A stretch of DNA of 64,000 bases from Serinus canaria (Eukaryota; Chordata; Aves; Passeriformes; Fringillidae), in NCBI RefSeq assembly GCF_022539315.1, contig NC_066326.1, positions 6,836,601 to 6,900,600 of the forward strand, written 5' to 3'. Below are positions 52,151 through 64,000 of this stretch, one piece after another (the first letter of the stretch is position 1; the number at the start of each line of letters is the position of its first letter). The translations under genes were made by a program, and so were the position numbers. The notes under the pieces were generated by a model. The model saw only the letters and a program-made list of their open reading frames with translations, had not been told where the DNA came from and searched no databases.

Positions 52151-52368
52151 GCACAGTTATGAGAAGGATGAATGAAGATATTAAACATGCAAAAAGTTCT
52201 GAGAAAAGCCACTTAAATTGGAAAGGATTTTCTCATTTCTAATTCAACATTCCTAATTCAGCTGATAAGAGTTCTCTGATCTCTCCAGCATGCCTCAGAT
52301 TTAAACAATTTTAGGCATTTTTGTATTAAATAGCCTTTCAAATATTAATCTTGTAAAAACAGAGGGAA

Positions 52369-52380
52369 ATGCATATGCAT
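52369..52380. promoter_or_regulatory. MORE-type POU-dimer palindrome
   Basis: ATGCATATGCAT is an exact match to the MORE element, the palindromic site bound by homodimers of POU-domain factors such as Oct-1, Oct-2 and Oct-4. It sits inside a 16-bp perfect palindrome, AAATGCATATGCATTT (52367-52382). A given 12-mer is expected about 0.016 times in 64 kb. The surrounding 52.15-52.40 kb is AT-rich and repeat-free. Binding is inferred from the sequence match only. Confidence 0.5.
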
Positions 52381-52399
52381 TTTAAAACATGCTTGCTTC

Positions 52400-54680
52400 A
52401 CAAATACCACTAAAACAAGCTGATACACAGCCACAGTCTGGCAGCCCCTGAGGGGCACAGGCAATGACCAAAAAAGAAAGAGATCACTCCCCCAAAATGC
52501 AGATTTGCTGCCCTGGAATATGACACCACATGTGTTAGATGTGGATGAGTGTTTAGGTCCAAAGTGAGCACAGAACTTCCCAGAAGTGGGGCATTTACTG
52601 CAGACTGGGATGGAGCACTGGAGCATCTTGGCCCAGAAGTGACATCACAGCCCTCTCCACACTTTGCTCTTCATGCAAAGCTCACCCAGACCCTCGTGGC
52701 TGATGCAGCCCTGGCACAGTGTGAGCTGTTAATGTTTAATAGGCTCTCCTGTACCCAGTGGTCACTGTGACAGCAGGGAACCAATGTTTATGATTCAACA
52801 CTTCAAAGAGAAATCTTAGATGTGGCTACCTCTCAACAGGAGGAAACATCTGAAGAATGTGTTTTTCTGATATTTTTACTTCCTGAGAAATGAAGGGTGC
52901 TTTCTGTATGACTCACATCCATGTTTTTCACTTGTGATATTTTTAAACTCTGAGATCCAGCACTGACTGGAATGCAAAAAGTGTGACTTTTCTCCCGTCC
53001 TACCCCAAAGGGCCTTTCAGCCAGGGACAGGTGACAGCAGGAACTGGGAGTAGGTCATCTCCAGGTTTACAATGGGGGTAGAAAGCTTAAAAGAAACAGC
53101 TTTAGAATTTAGGAATGTCAGCCATATGTGACAGCTAAAAGGTTTGATGAAAAAGAAGTACAGACTTCTTTCCTATGAGAACACAACGTGTATTTGAAAA
53201 CAAACAGAAAAAGTCCTCCAGAATAAGGGCTCCTTTCTCTCCTCTCCAGCCAAAAATATCTTTACAGTCTAGATGAGAGCTAATTTTTTTTTAAATGCAG
53301 TTAATTAAATACATAATTCAAAGAGATATCCTCATGACAAGCAATCCAATGCAGATTGTTTACATGAATTTCCTCTCACTGCACATTCCTTCCCAAATTC
53401 TGCATGCTTATATTAGGGCATCATGGAGAAACCCCCACCTGTCCTAGCTGCACTCAGACTGCAGACCTAAATTGTCCAGTCCTCAAAGAATCAAAAGATG
53501 CAAAGAACAAACACAACAAACAATGATAAAAGAGTTTCAATGCTTTGACACTGCTCCCCAGCTTCTCTTTCAGCTTGGAGAAGGCTGAAGGGTTCCTTGC
53601 TGGACCAAGGCTCACCATAAAATCGTGTTGGCTGGGCTAAAATGTCTTTAGCATCAGGCCAATGTAAATGCTGCCTTTCTTTAAGTACAGTTTAGTTCCT
53701 TTAAAACCCCATTCAAGAGACCTAAATGCCAGCCTCAAGCTCAGACACAAATAAGCATTCAAAGGAAATTCACAGGCAAGTTTTTGCTCTGGGCAGAAAG
53801 ATTTTACTAATGGTTTCACAAAACTTTTTTTTCCTCCAAGCAGCAAAAAAGCAGAAGAAAGTTGAGGCAGAAGAACTACACAAGCAGTCAGAAAAACAAT
53901 GAAACCTGAAAACTCAAAGGTAAGAAAGGGGTTTCTGCCCAGTCAGGGGAAAGGTGGCTGCAGACACTCAGAGGATACAGGAGCACACCAGGCTCCGCTG
54001 CTCTGCCAGTGTGAATAAACAAGAGTGAATCACCAAATCATCTGAAGCAACTCCTTTTAAAAGGAATAACCTGCAGAGGACTGAAAACCTGACTAATGAT
54101 TAAGATCAAAAGAGGTAACATCAACACAGAAACCTATTCAGTCGATACAAAAATGTCTCCAGCTCTCCAAGTGACAGGGAACAAACTGTTTGCTTAGCAG
54201 CAACACAGAACTGTACAAGATACAGAGTTTAAGTACACTTCCATTCAGATAAGTTATCTCTTCCCCTCCCCACCAGCAGCTTTTAAAAGATTCATCTTGA
54301 ACTTACAGCACTGGAGGGTTTTTTCTTCTCAGATTTTTAATTCACTGGCATCACAAAGACCTTCAGCAATTTACAGTGTGAAGAGCACTTCCTCCTCAGA
54401 TTGCCCTGCTTTGAGTCAGTTTGTACACTATGGTTGCTTCATTACTTACATTGCATTACACAGGGGCAAATACAGCAGGCACTGCTCTCTGCAGCAGATG
54501 TGCCCCAGGGCCAGCACGAGCCAGATGTTTCACAGGGCCCCACATCAGGAGCAGGGCCTGGGCTGCTTTACCCCAACTGCCCTCTTACCTTCCTTCTAGT
54601 CTGAAAGTGGGGTAAATCAGAGAAACTGCAGAGGACACAGCCACATCAGCAGGCTACACTAATCAGTGTGTTGCAATTAG
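52400..54680. other. Unique noncoding DNA, no gene recognised
   Basis: The 53.27-53.40 kb part is AT-rich with TTAATTAAAT and a run of T. Short frames have no domain. No interspersed repeat was recognised. Confidence 0.55.
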
Positions 54681-54773
54681 CAAAATAAAAAAAACCAAAA
54701 AACCAAAAAAACAACAAACCAAACAGAAAAAACCATCAACAAACTACCAAGACAGCAAAGCACAAACCCCAAA
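54681..54773 (+). repeat. A/C-rich low-complexity tract
   Basis: About 90 bases are dominated by A with interspersed C (AACCAAAAAA units, ACAAC, AAACC). The pattern resembles the degenerate tail of a plus-strand retroposon, though no body is recognised upstream. Confidence 0.75.
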
Positions 54774-56149
54774 CCTATGGAAGACACCCAATTCTGTTGA
54801 ACTGCAGAAGGAACATTAGAGGAACCAGAATATATTTCTTCCTGCCTCTTGTCATGATGGTCTCAGCTGTTTGTCCTCCTGTAAGTCAGAGGAATGCAAG
54901 CCAGACTCCTCAAACCCTCATGCCATGCTCCCCCCCATGTAGTTTTGGTGATAGTTGCATCAGAGGTAGAGCAAAAAGTTACAGGTTTAGCAACTGTGAC
55001 CAACCAATGCACAAAGTTTTCACCCTGCCACTGATTTACTGACAATAAAATGGCACCTGGGCCAGAAAATCCCATGGGTTTTCTTTAGACACGTTCAAAA
55101 CAGAGCATTCCCACATCTTGTTGCCTGATTGCTGCTTCTGTGAGATGTCTCTTTTTCATAAACACTTCCCATCTCTACATGCTATATGTTGGCTTTAAAT
55201 ATCACAGATAAATACAGGTGGTAAAAATCAGAATAGACTGCAAGAATCTCACCTTCCTCTTTGAAGGCACCTGTGCTTTCTTGGTGGGGTAGTGAGCTGC
55301 TGCAATGCCAGGAGGCCAGTCCATAGGAATACGTGACCACTATATGTGGCATGTAGAATCTGATTCTTCTGCATACCACCATATGGAACAGAATCTCAGC
55401 GACATCAAACGTTTACCTAAACTCCATTAATGTCTTCTGCAAGCCAATATTTATAGCATACACACCAGTAGCTGCTGTCAGAGTGTGTATAAATGTTAAA
55501 CTGAACTGTTAAAGAAACATAATGACAGATGTAGAGATGCTGAAGAGTGCAATCTATTCTAATTTATGATAATTTATTTCCATCATCTGGAGCCCTATTC
55601 AGAAGAGAAAGCTGAATGCATCCCAAAGCGCATCATGGGGTGGAGTGTAAAAATCCCCAGAAAAAAAAATAAATTCTCTTTTAAACGAAGCAAGAATACT
55701 CTTGTCCTAAAACCCAGGACATGCTTAGCAATCTCTCTGTGCAGAAGCAATACAGATGTGGGGTACTCAAGCCCTGCCTCTTGGCAGCCCAGTGACACAC
55801 GGGTTTCAGTGCAATTTGGGAATAGCTGGGAACTGCTTGTCCCATGAAAGATGTCTGATCACTGCTGAGTCACTACTTTTGGGGGACTGAGCTGCACAAT
55901 GAACATTTATGAGCTCTGTCAGAGCCCCTCCAGCTGCACGAACAAACAACGCTGCACCCATGGGTGGCCAGCACTAACGAGCACATAAATTTGAAGAGGG
56001 AAAGCCATTTTTAGAAATGACTGAACTGTGCCATGGTGAGCTACATGGCAGAAAGAGCTTTTCCATTTGATTTCTCAGCAACACAAGCTGTGCTGGATCA
56101 GTTCTGCCATGAGACCCGAACCCCATCTCCATCTCCTGTTGCTGTCATT
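54774..56149. other. Unique noncoding DNA, no gene recognised
   Basis: Only short frames are present, up to 93 codons, without a domain or recognisable repeat. Confidence 0.55.
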
Positions 56150-56540
56150 CTGCCATGGTGGAGAGGATGAAAAAAAGAGAAGGGAATAAAAAAACAGTGA
56201 CAGCACTTGGTCCCTGCAGTGGGGACCACCGCTGGGCCGTGGAGGACCACGGGCAAGGAGCTGATTTTCATGGCATCATCCCTGCCTGGGAAGCAGCAGT
56301 GGCAGGAGGCTCATACCCTGTGGCACAGCCAGCATCCCCTGCATATGTCAGCCCACCGTGGAGCCAGCTCCTGCTGCCTGCCAGGGCCTCACAATCTGGA
56401 CAGGCACAGATTTTGTGCTGGAAGAGGCGCCCTCTCACAGAGCTGCCTGCCACGAGTGACAGGCTGCCACAGCAGCCCCAGGATCGCACGGCCAACGCAG
56501 CAAAACACGGGGGCTCAGGAATGCTGATGCTCTGCTGGGT
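56150..56540. other. GC-rich pocket with mild CpG enrichment
   Basis: By hand count about ten CpGs occur in roughly 300 bases (56225-56525), above the local background but weaker than the pocket at 35.1-35.46 kb. Frames of 137 and 106 codons (plus) and 112 codons (minus) all overlap here with no recognisable domain. It may be a GC-rich exon remnant, a weak regulatory island or a chance fluctuation. Confidence 0.3.
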
Positions 56541-59500
56541 GGACTGGGCTGCCCCTGCACAGCTCTGAAAAACTCCACAGTCGGCCAGAAAAAGGGCTAG
56601 GCACACAATATATGCATAGACTACAGCACCAGCTTACACGTCAGATGACAATTTTGGACCATTTTAGGCATTTTAGGCTCGCTTGTCTTTTCCCAAAAGA
56701 GCTGTCATCTCTCAAAAAAATCTTGACTTTTCTAAGTGCCAGGGCTAAGGGCTTGTCACATCTACCGTGGGAACACCACTGCTGTGCCTTCAGTGAGTCT
56801 GGGTTGGCCCCTCACCCTGTGCCTGCTCTGGAAATCAGGTGCCACAGCCAGACTAAACCATTCCAATGGGCAAAAGGGTCCCATCACTGACTCCTCCAGA
56901 AAGACTGAGCCTGGGGCAGCTCAGCGAGGTGTGCAGAGGAGGAGAATACTACCATTTCTGTAGAGCATCTATCTTTACAGAAATATTTTATGTTGAAATA
57001 TTGTAGTTTCTGTCACAAATATTCCTCCATTCATGATCTCACCAAAGTGCCAGTTTTCAAAGGAAATTGAGATTAAGAATTATTTTTCCCTCAAGTAAAT
57101 GAGATTTCTTTTCCCAAAGCAGCTCTACCAATGACTCCTTTTGATGTAGCAACAACAGTTTCTTCCTGACATTTGAGGTACAACCCAAACCACAAAGGAC
57201 AAATACTCCACATGATCCTTAATCACCTGCCCCAGCCTATAATCCACAAGGAAACTCCTTCCAATACCTTTCTTGCTGCTCTGTGCCTGGCTGCAAGGAA
57301 AGCCAGCTGCCTGCCAAATGCTCCCAAATGGGGCACTTGGCTGGGATTAATCGATGGATGTGCCCAATGTACAACATACAGCATTGCTCCTGCTCTCTGA
57401 CTGAAGAATCAGTTTATTAATTATTCCACCTGAAATTAAATTCCTTTCACAATAAAATCTTCATTCTTGGCATCAACCCTCTCAATGAGTAATTCCATCA
57501 AGGAAACTCTTCTTGTAGCACCTCTTAGAGAAGATTAAAAAATGGAGTGAATATGTTTAGAGAGAAGCTCTACTGAGCCATACTTGTGAGAAATCCCTCT
57601 GTCCACATGCCCGTGGGTCACCAGTTGGAAAAGGCAGCTTGCAATGCACTCACCACTTGGCAGTGAGCAGCTTTTGCACTATTATCCACCCTCAAATGCA
57701 TCCTTGCTTCTGCGTGAAAGATTAGAACAAAATGCTGCTATGACACAACAGCACACACCAAGTGCATCAGCTCACCAAGATCAAAGGCACACAGCAGTGA
57801 AGAATTTAATTAAAATGTTAAAACTAAACAGGAAGGCATCCATTGTTTAATTTTTTGGCAGGCATCTCCTTTCAAACTGGGTCCTAATTCCATTCCAGCA
57901 CGCTGACTGCCCTTGGAGACGGCAATCAGGAGAGCCCTGCCGGATTTATCAGCCGCTGGATTTGGTGGTGGGGGAATCCCACGCTTGCTTTGGCTTTCAA
58001 GCACAACCCCTAAAAAACACTAAGAGAAATTGAAACTCAGCTTCAAAGGATAATTATTGCTATTTACATATTCTGCAGTAATAAGCCAATTTGCAGTATT
58101 AAAACTAAGCCTCCTGGGCTGGGCACAAGATATACCCAAGAGCATCATTCCCCCTTACAGTCCCAACAGGGAGGTGTGACCTTGCCATGTTCAACCACTT
58201 CAAGACACTCTTTCCTCCATACAAAGGCTGTTTGAAATGGGGTAAAAAATTGAGGCAAAGAAGGGGTGTTTTGTGTGCAACATGACCTCTGTGTGGGGAA
58301 GAGCAGGGGTACACTGTGATGTGGTTTCAGATTTGCATGCAGCTGGGGGCCTTGTCTTGTTTGGTTTTGCTTTAAGCATACCTCCAGCACACAGCCAGGG
58401 AGAAGATTATTCTGAAAACAGTTGAAGCAATGCTCAAGTTTGCTTGTTCAATATCTGTAAGATATTTCCTGGCTTCCTGGGGTATTTTGGGCTGAATGCT
58501 TAAAGCAGCCATGGACCATACCTCAGGGAGGCTGAACCAAGAAGCCAGATGTCTCCTTGGATTTTGGGAACCTAGAAAGAAAGCTTTTGGTACTTCTTTA
58601 ATATTATTTGGGATGTCAGAGAGACTTTTCACCTAATATGAAGATTGCCGGATGCAGTGTCAAACACGGGGCCCCAATACAAGCACCCAACACGTACATG
58701 ACAAAGGATTTGAGCTGGGGCTTATCACTTCAAGCCAAAGACACTTTGGATTTGCATCACCTGAGAAATTACACAGGAGGGCAGAGCATTAACATCAGGA
58801 AACAAGAAAACTGAGGGCAAACACAATAAACTTCTCTTTGAAATTCAAAGACCTACTGTAGAGCTGTTACTATAAATTACTTCCTGATGTATCAATGATC
58901 TTGCTGATGTTTGGTAGCATTTCATTTTGAAATCTTCTGGGCAGAATTTCACCCTCAATACTTCAGAGTTTTGAGTACTTCTAGTGACTATTCAGTCAGA
59001 CTGTTCACAGCAGGCTCTGGTACTTCTCATAGAATAAAGATCAAGTTGACAGGTTGGGACTTTTGCAAGAGTCAAATCAGATTTATTTCTGACAGCAGGT
59101 CTGGGATTGTACACACCTCTCCTCTGAAAATGGATAAAACTTCATTGAAATCTTCCTGCTTCAGTTTTTCTCCTGCTTCCTTAACACTACCTCCCACCTG
59201 CACATTTTAGTGACTAGGATGGGGTCTTCTTATCAAAGTGGCTTCTCCAATCCAGCAAAAGCCCCTGTGTCATGGTCTGATCACTGAAAACATCCTCACC
59301 AACTTCTGGCTAGCAATGACCCTGCCAAACTGGGCTGAACATCTGCACCAGCAGTCATCCAGGACCTGGAGCATCAGAGCTCCCCACAGTGTTTATCCCA
59401 AGACTCAGGCTGCAGCACTTTCTTCTCCCCACAGTATTTACTCAGCAGCTCCCACAGGCTCTGCCTCTAACACAGCCTTCTCCCAGATGCTAAGGCATTC

Positions 59501-62500
59501 TGGAAAAGGCACAGACAGAACAGCTTGCTCAGAGAAACACAATTACCTATCCATTAGAACATTGGGAAAAAAAGGAAAGGTAAAAAAATAAAGGGCAACG
59601 AGCACATTACTTCAGCCTTTCCTGAGCCTTTTTCCTGGGTCATGCCCCTACCCCTCTGCTTTAAGGGCCAAAGCTGACATTCATCTTGTGAGACCTTTCT
59701 TCTTTGCTCTCAACACTGAGGTCCATAACATTTGCTTCATGCCACAGATGGCTGCTCATCTGGAAAACCCTCTCTCCTTAGGGGCCACACCAGTCTAATC
59801 CTCTGCTGATCCTTCTCCCCTGGCAGCATTATGAAAATACTTCACCATGGCAGAACCCAAGCTGTGCAACACAAGACTCTGCTCCCTCCCACCACAACCA
59901 ATCTCTGAGCCTGACCCACAGGAGTTCTCTCCACACCATCCATTCCAGCTTGGATTTGAGCACTTGCAAATGAGTGCAAATGCCCCATCCAAATTCTGGA
60001 GCATGTACTCATGGATGTGCCTGTGTCCATAGGCTGCTAATGACACAACACCTAGTACTTTTGTTTATATAAAATATTCTTAGAGAATACTTCCTTACTT
60101 AAATAAATGTTCTATATCAAAGCATTTCAATGACATAAATAATAACTACAATTATAGTAATTGGAATCCCCATCATTTTATGTGATTTAGGATTTTCCTT
60201 AAGAATGGGAAGCATGATTAGCTTTTTTTGCTGAGTGAAATATTTGGAATGGGAAAACAATGCTTTCAAACACAAACCTGAGAAGTCTCCATCATGGCCA
60301 GAAAATAAAACTGTGCAAATTAAAGCAAAAGCTTACAGTTTGCCTATATTCAGTATTCTTTTGCTTTTGCCAAAAAGCAAGCAAGCTGTCACCTTAGCAA
60401 CAATGTCACACTTTGCAGCACATATGCCACTTTGAACAAACACCTTAAACACAGCATCTCCACACTGTATAATCCTTTCTATAATGTTCTAAACAGCACT
60501 CTGTAGACCCCCCGGGAGTAAAATCCATGAAGACCTCTCTGGCAGCTGCTGGGCTGGACAGCCAGCCAGCCAAGTGCTGTTTTCCACACTGCACCCCAGG
60601 CCCATACTAAGAAGCATTTTTACTCAGGGCCCAAGGGGAAAGCTGGGCTTACAGAGGTGCAGCTTTGTCTTGCACAGCCAGCCCTGTGCAGAGCCCAGTG
60701 TCACCTGCTGTCTGCCTCTCCTCTTCCCCTGCTCAGGACAAGGTCCTCTCCCCTGGAGCAGAGCAGAGAACTTCACCAAGCAACATCTCCTGCCCCTTGG
60801 GACCACACACAGTGCCATGAATGCAGGTTAAATTAGAGACTTGAGCATCCAAATGATAAAAAGCATTTATCAGAAACATCTTCAAGCCTGTCCTCTCCCA
60901 ACTGCAACATCTGAATCCAGAGATGTCAACATGCAGGGCTTTTACCCGGAGCTCCAATTATGCAGATGCTGATTTTTCAGGAGTGATGACTGAAACATCG
61001 CCCTCATAAAAATTGTCAAGGAGATTTAACTGTGTTTGTCTAATAGCAGAACCCTCTATCTCCACACATCTTATTGCTAGTTTGAAAGTCAGATCATTTT
61101 TGTTCTTCTTTTCATAGAAACCTGGTTTGCATATATAATCAAATTTAGCATTAATGAGTCTCTTTTCTCATCTTCTATTCCTAATGCTTCAAACAGCCAC
61201 ACTCGGATAAGAGCAGCCATTGAAATGGCTTGCCATGAGATTTTACCAGTTTCTCCCAGGAACTTCCACAGCAGGAGCATGTAACTCCAAAAAGTTCTGC
61301 TCCTGGAGCCCTGTCTCTCAACCATATGTGCTAATCCTACATAATTATTTATACCAGGTCGCACTCCGGGCTGCTTGAGAAACATCAGGATTTAAATGAA
61401 CTATTAGCTGACCTTTTAAAACCAACTCTTCTGTGATCACAACATGGTCCTAAAATGGAAAATGGTAGGCATTTTCCAGATGAAAGATGTCATTTATTTG
61501 CAATGTGGTCAGGCACTGCTGACCTTTTCTCTTCCCCCTATCAGCATTTGTACCATTTTAACAGCAACTTGCTGATAAGCACAGTTCTCAGTTTCCAACC
61601 AGATATGCATGCAGATAATGATGGATGTGAACAGCAAAGCAGTCAGCTCTCTGCAGACTGCATGAAACATGGGACCACAAGGCATATTTCCTGTTCTTTC
61701 AGTTGTGTTCTGGGTTTTCAGTCTTTAGAGCTCCCATCTTTTTCTGCTGCCTTGATCTAAAACCATATCTTTCATCAAAGCCAGAGGTCTCAGAATCATG
61801 AGACTCCCAGTAGCTGAGACTTTAAAACCACAAGGCAGAACACCATGTAGTCACTGCTAGAGCTTCTGCTGCCTTCATGCCAGTCTCACTGGCAGAGTGA
61901 CATATGGCTTCCACATCTGCCTTCAGTGAGACTACAAAAACTTCTCAGATCCTTCCTATTGCACACCTGATCTCAAACTGCAAAATCCACTTCCTGGGCT
62001 CTTCCTAATAAAAATAACTTGTCTGACAGAGTTCCCTGCCTGCAGATTATCCCAATAAGTGCTCAGAAGTTGGAGGCCCAAAGCCAAGGACAAATGAAGC
62101 CTGTTCCCAGGGCTCAGGTCTCCTGGATGTTCACATCTTGTTGGTTCATGGTGGCAATTTTTGCCTGCCCAGAGCTGCAGTGTATTTTGCATGCATTATG
62201 CTAAGCTGCCTATAAGAAATCATCCAATTAATGACAGCTTACAGAGAAGGGTTAGTTACACGGTAATTACCTTTCTAATATTAAAATACCATAGAAATGG
62301 ATTTACATTTTTTGATTTAGTGGCACATGTTTTACTGACCTGACACTACATATACAAGACCATTGAGGCAGCAACTGGGACCCAGTTAACAAGAACAGCT
62401 AAGTACTTGCATCCCTAGGTAGACATCAAAAGACTTAACAATACATTTTTAACATGTGTATGTGTTTCTTACACATCAAGATGCACGGATGGGCCCAGCA

Positions 62501-63634
62501 CTAATGCAGCATCTGATCCTGGCATTATATAAGCAAAATCACCAGGCAATAAGAAATATTAATTTTTTTTAAGGCTTTTCTTTTAATTTGTGGGTAGAGA
62601 AGATCAAACACTCAGCGCTTCCACCCTGCATCCATGAGGAGCATTAAGCTTCAGCAAGATAAACCTGCTCCACCAACTAAGTATCTGCCCATACCAGAGT
62701 AGCCAGCAGCCTTCTGGTTAAGCAAAAACCAAACACATTTATGCAAATGTGATGAAGAGTCTCAAGCAACCATAAAACATTTCAGGCCCAGAATACACTA
62801 GACAGACCAAACTACCAATCACACATGCTTCATGCAAGCATTACCTTCTTCCTTTCCCATTTATTTTCAGCATCTCAAGATATCTAGGCTTTTCTAGGGC
62901 ACACTTGAAAGCAGGCAGCTACTTATGCCCATTCGTATGCATGCAAATAGAATCCAACAAAAGCACTCCACGGCCAGATGAGCAATCAGCACTAGGACAA
63001 AAGACAAGACTTATTATCAGTCTTTCAAGATTCAGCTTCCCTCTGCCTTCTGAACACGCATCTGTGTGCAAGGCAAGAGGTGCTAACCCTTTCAGAATCT
63101 ATACCATCAAAGCAAGCTTGACTCTTGCCAGGCAGGCAACAGCCTGGCCCTTCTCCTGGCTCACCAGTCAAGTGATCACAGCGTGAAGGCAAGGAAGCAA
63201 AGCAAGGTTAGCTCAGTCCATGTGCGCCACACACAGATTTTTCAAACAATCTTCATCCAATTCCCCCCAGAGATTTGTTGCCCAAATGCTTTGGAACTCT
63301 TTGGAACATCCTATGGAGATGCTCATGAGCAGTGATGAAAGGCAGTCATGCAAGGCCTGCAGTGTATTTTTTCTTTGCATAAAGGCATGAAATAAAACAG
63401 CTCAGACACATTTGAGTTCACTGAACGTCCTAACATTCACTTCCAAGCTGTCCTTTTAAGAAAATCCATAGTATCCATAAGATTTGTCCTGCAACATAAA
63501 TGATTCACAAGTGCCCTGATAAAAGCTGCACTGGCTTACACAAAGTTGCAGCCTGGCCTTTGTGCCAAAAATACCCCCTGCCCATAGCAACCCAGACACA
63601 GCTGCAAGTTGGTGGAGATGGGAGCTCAATGCAA
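56541..63634. other. Unique noncoding DNA, no gene recognised
   Basis: Composition is mixed, with AT-rich stretches at 56.95-57.15, 60.05-60.24 and 62.2-62.6 kb. Octamer-type ATTTGCAT motifs occur near 58333 and 58750. Frames reach 117 codons (plus, 59.24-59.59 kb) without a domain. No interspersed repeat or RNA gene was recognised. Confidence 0.55.
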
Positions 63635-63680
63635 GGTTATCTATAGGTTGGTATTTTAAAACACCAACCTATAGATAACC
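63635..63680. repeat. Perfect 18-bp inverted repeat (hairpin)
   Basis: GGTTATCTATAGGTTGGT (63635-63652) is followed, after a 10-base A/T-rich loop (63653-63662), by its exact reverse complement ACCAACCTATAGATAACC (63663-63680). With loops up to 20 bases, a perfect 18-bp stem is expected about 2e-5 times in 64 kb, so this is not chance. The stem is too short for a typical microRNA precursor. A recent templated inverted duplication or a tiny foldback element are the main explanations. Confidence 0.95.
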
Positions 63681-64000
63681 ATCAAGGCAATCACAGCATC
63701 TCCTGACTGGCACAACGATGGAGTTTCTGCATCCCTGCTATTTATGGAGGAGCACAGGGAAAGACATTATGGAGGGCACTGCAGATCTTGTTACTTTACA
63801 GGAAACTGAACAAGTATCAGGTTGCTTTGGGTTTGCAGAAGGAAAGTTGTTAGTTGAAATTCACAATGTAATTAAACATACATACCCACACACCCCACCA
63901 CCACCCGTGCCCCCCCAACACCCTAGGGATACAAAGTTCCCATCCTTACAAAAATATTTTTGCCAGTAACAGCCTGAGTACAGCAGATAGCTCCTGTACC
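63681..64000. other. Unique noncoding DNA with C-rich patch
   Basis: Nothing recognisable apart from a C/A-rich patch at about 63884-63916 ending in a C7 run. The window ends without a gene boundary. Confidence 0.6.

Noticed and set aside
63635..63680. MicroRNA precursor
   Set aside because: An 18-bp stem with a 10-base loop is shorter than typical precursors and lacks the lower stem.
1..64000. tRNA genes, rRNA or CRISPR arrays
   Set aside because: No complete tRNA-like fold with both boxes and acceptor pairing was seen; the B-box matches belong to SINE-like relics. No spaced identical repeats of CRISPR type exist, and the DNA is vertebrate.

Overview
The window reads as vertebrate nuclear DNA, most likely from a bird; a passerine is possible but not proven. 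I infer this from decayed CR1 LINE fragments, one carrying a recognisable C-terminus of the CR1 ORF2 protein; from faint MIR-like tRNA-SINE relics; from sparse interspersed repeats; from the absence of recognisable mammalian Alu/L1-type repeats; and from overall CpG depletion with moderate, locally variable GC. There are no bacterial-style operons, ribosome binding sites or dense coding.

I could not support any complete protein-coding gene, tRNA, rRNA or CRISPR array. The open frames are short (the longest is about 175 codons), overlap on both strands, match no family I recognise, and cluster in GC-rich pockets where stop codons are rare. The simplest reading is intergenic or deep intronic DNA.

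Layout: 1-9.5 kb is mostly unique sequence with a polypyrimidine tract near 6.35 kb. An AT-rich block at 9.5-9.85 kb holds an 18-bp direct repeat, followed by a GA microsatellite at 10.2 kb. CR1 fragments lie at 13.1-13.3, 17.2, 26.0-26.2 and 38.96-39.07 kb. MIR-like relics lie at about 21.2, 28.75 and 37.65 kb, with a weaker one at 18.8 kb. A possible solo LTR lies at 28.04-28.60 kb. A CpG-dense pocket at 35.1-35.46 kb sits directly upstream of a strong splice-acceptor/splice-donor pair, making it the best candidate for an unannotated transcript. A (CCCAT)34 array lies at 41.36-41.53 kb. AT-rich, possibly conserved regulatory-looking sequence occurs at 49.25-50.05 and 52.15-52.40 kb, the latter with a perfect POU-dimer MORE palindrome. 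A perfect 18-bp hairpin lies at 63.64-63.68 kb.

No previously undescribed multigene system is visible. The most distinctive signals are the hairpin, the symmetric G4-capable pentamer array, the CpG pocket with its candidate exon, the MORE element, a near-consensus CTCF site, and a pair of 45-bp homologous segments 2.3 kb apart.
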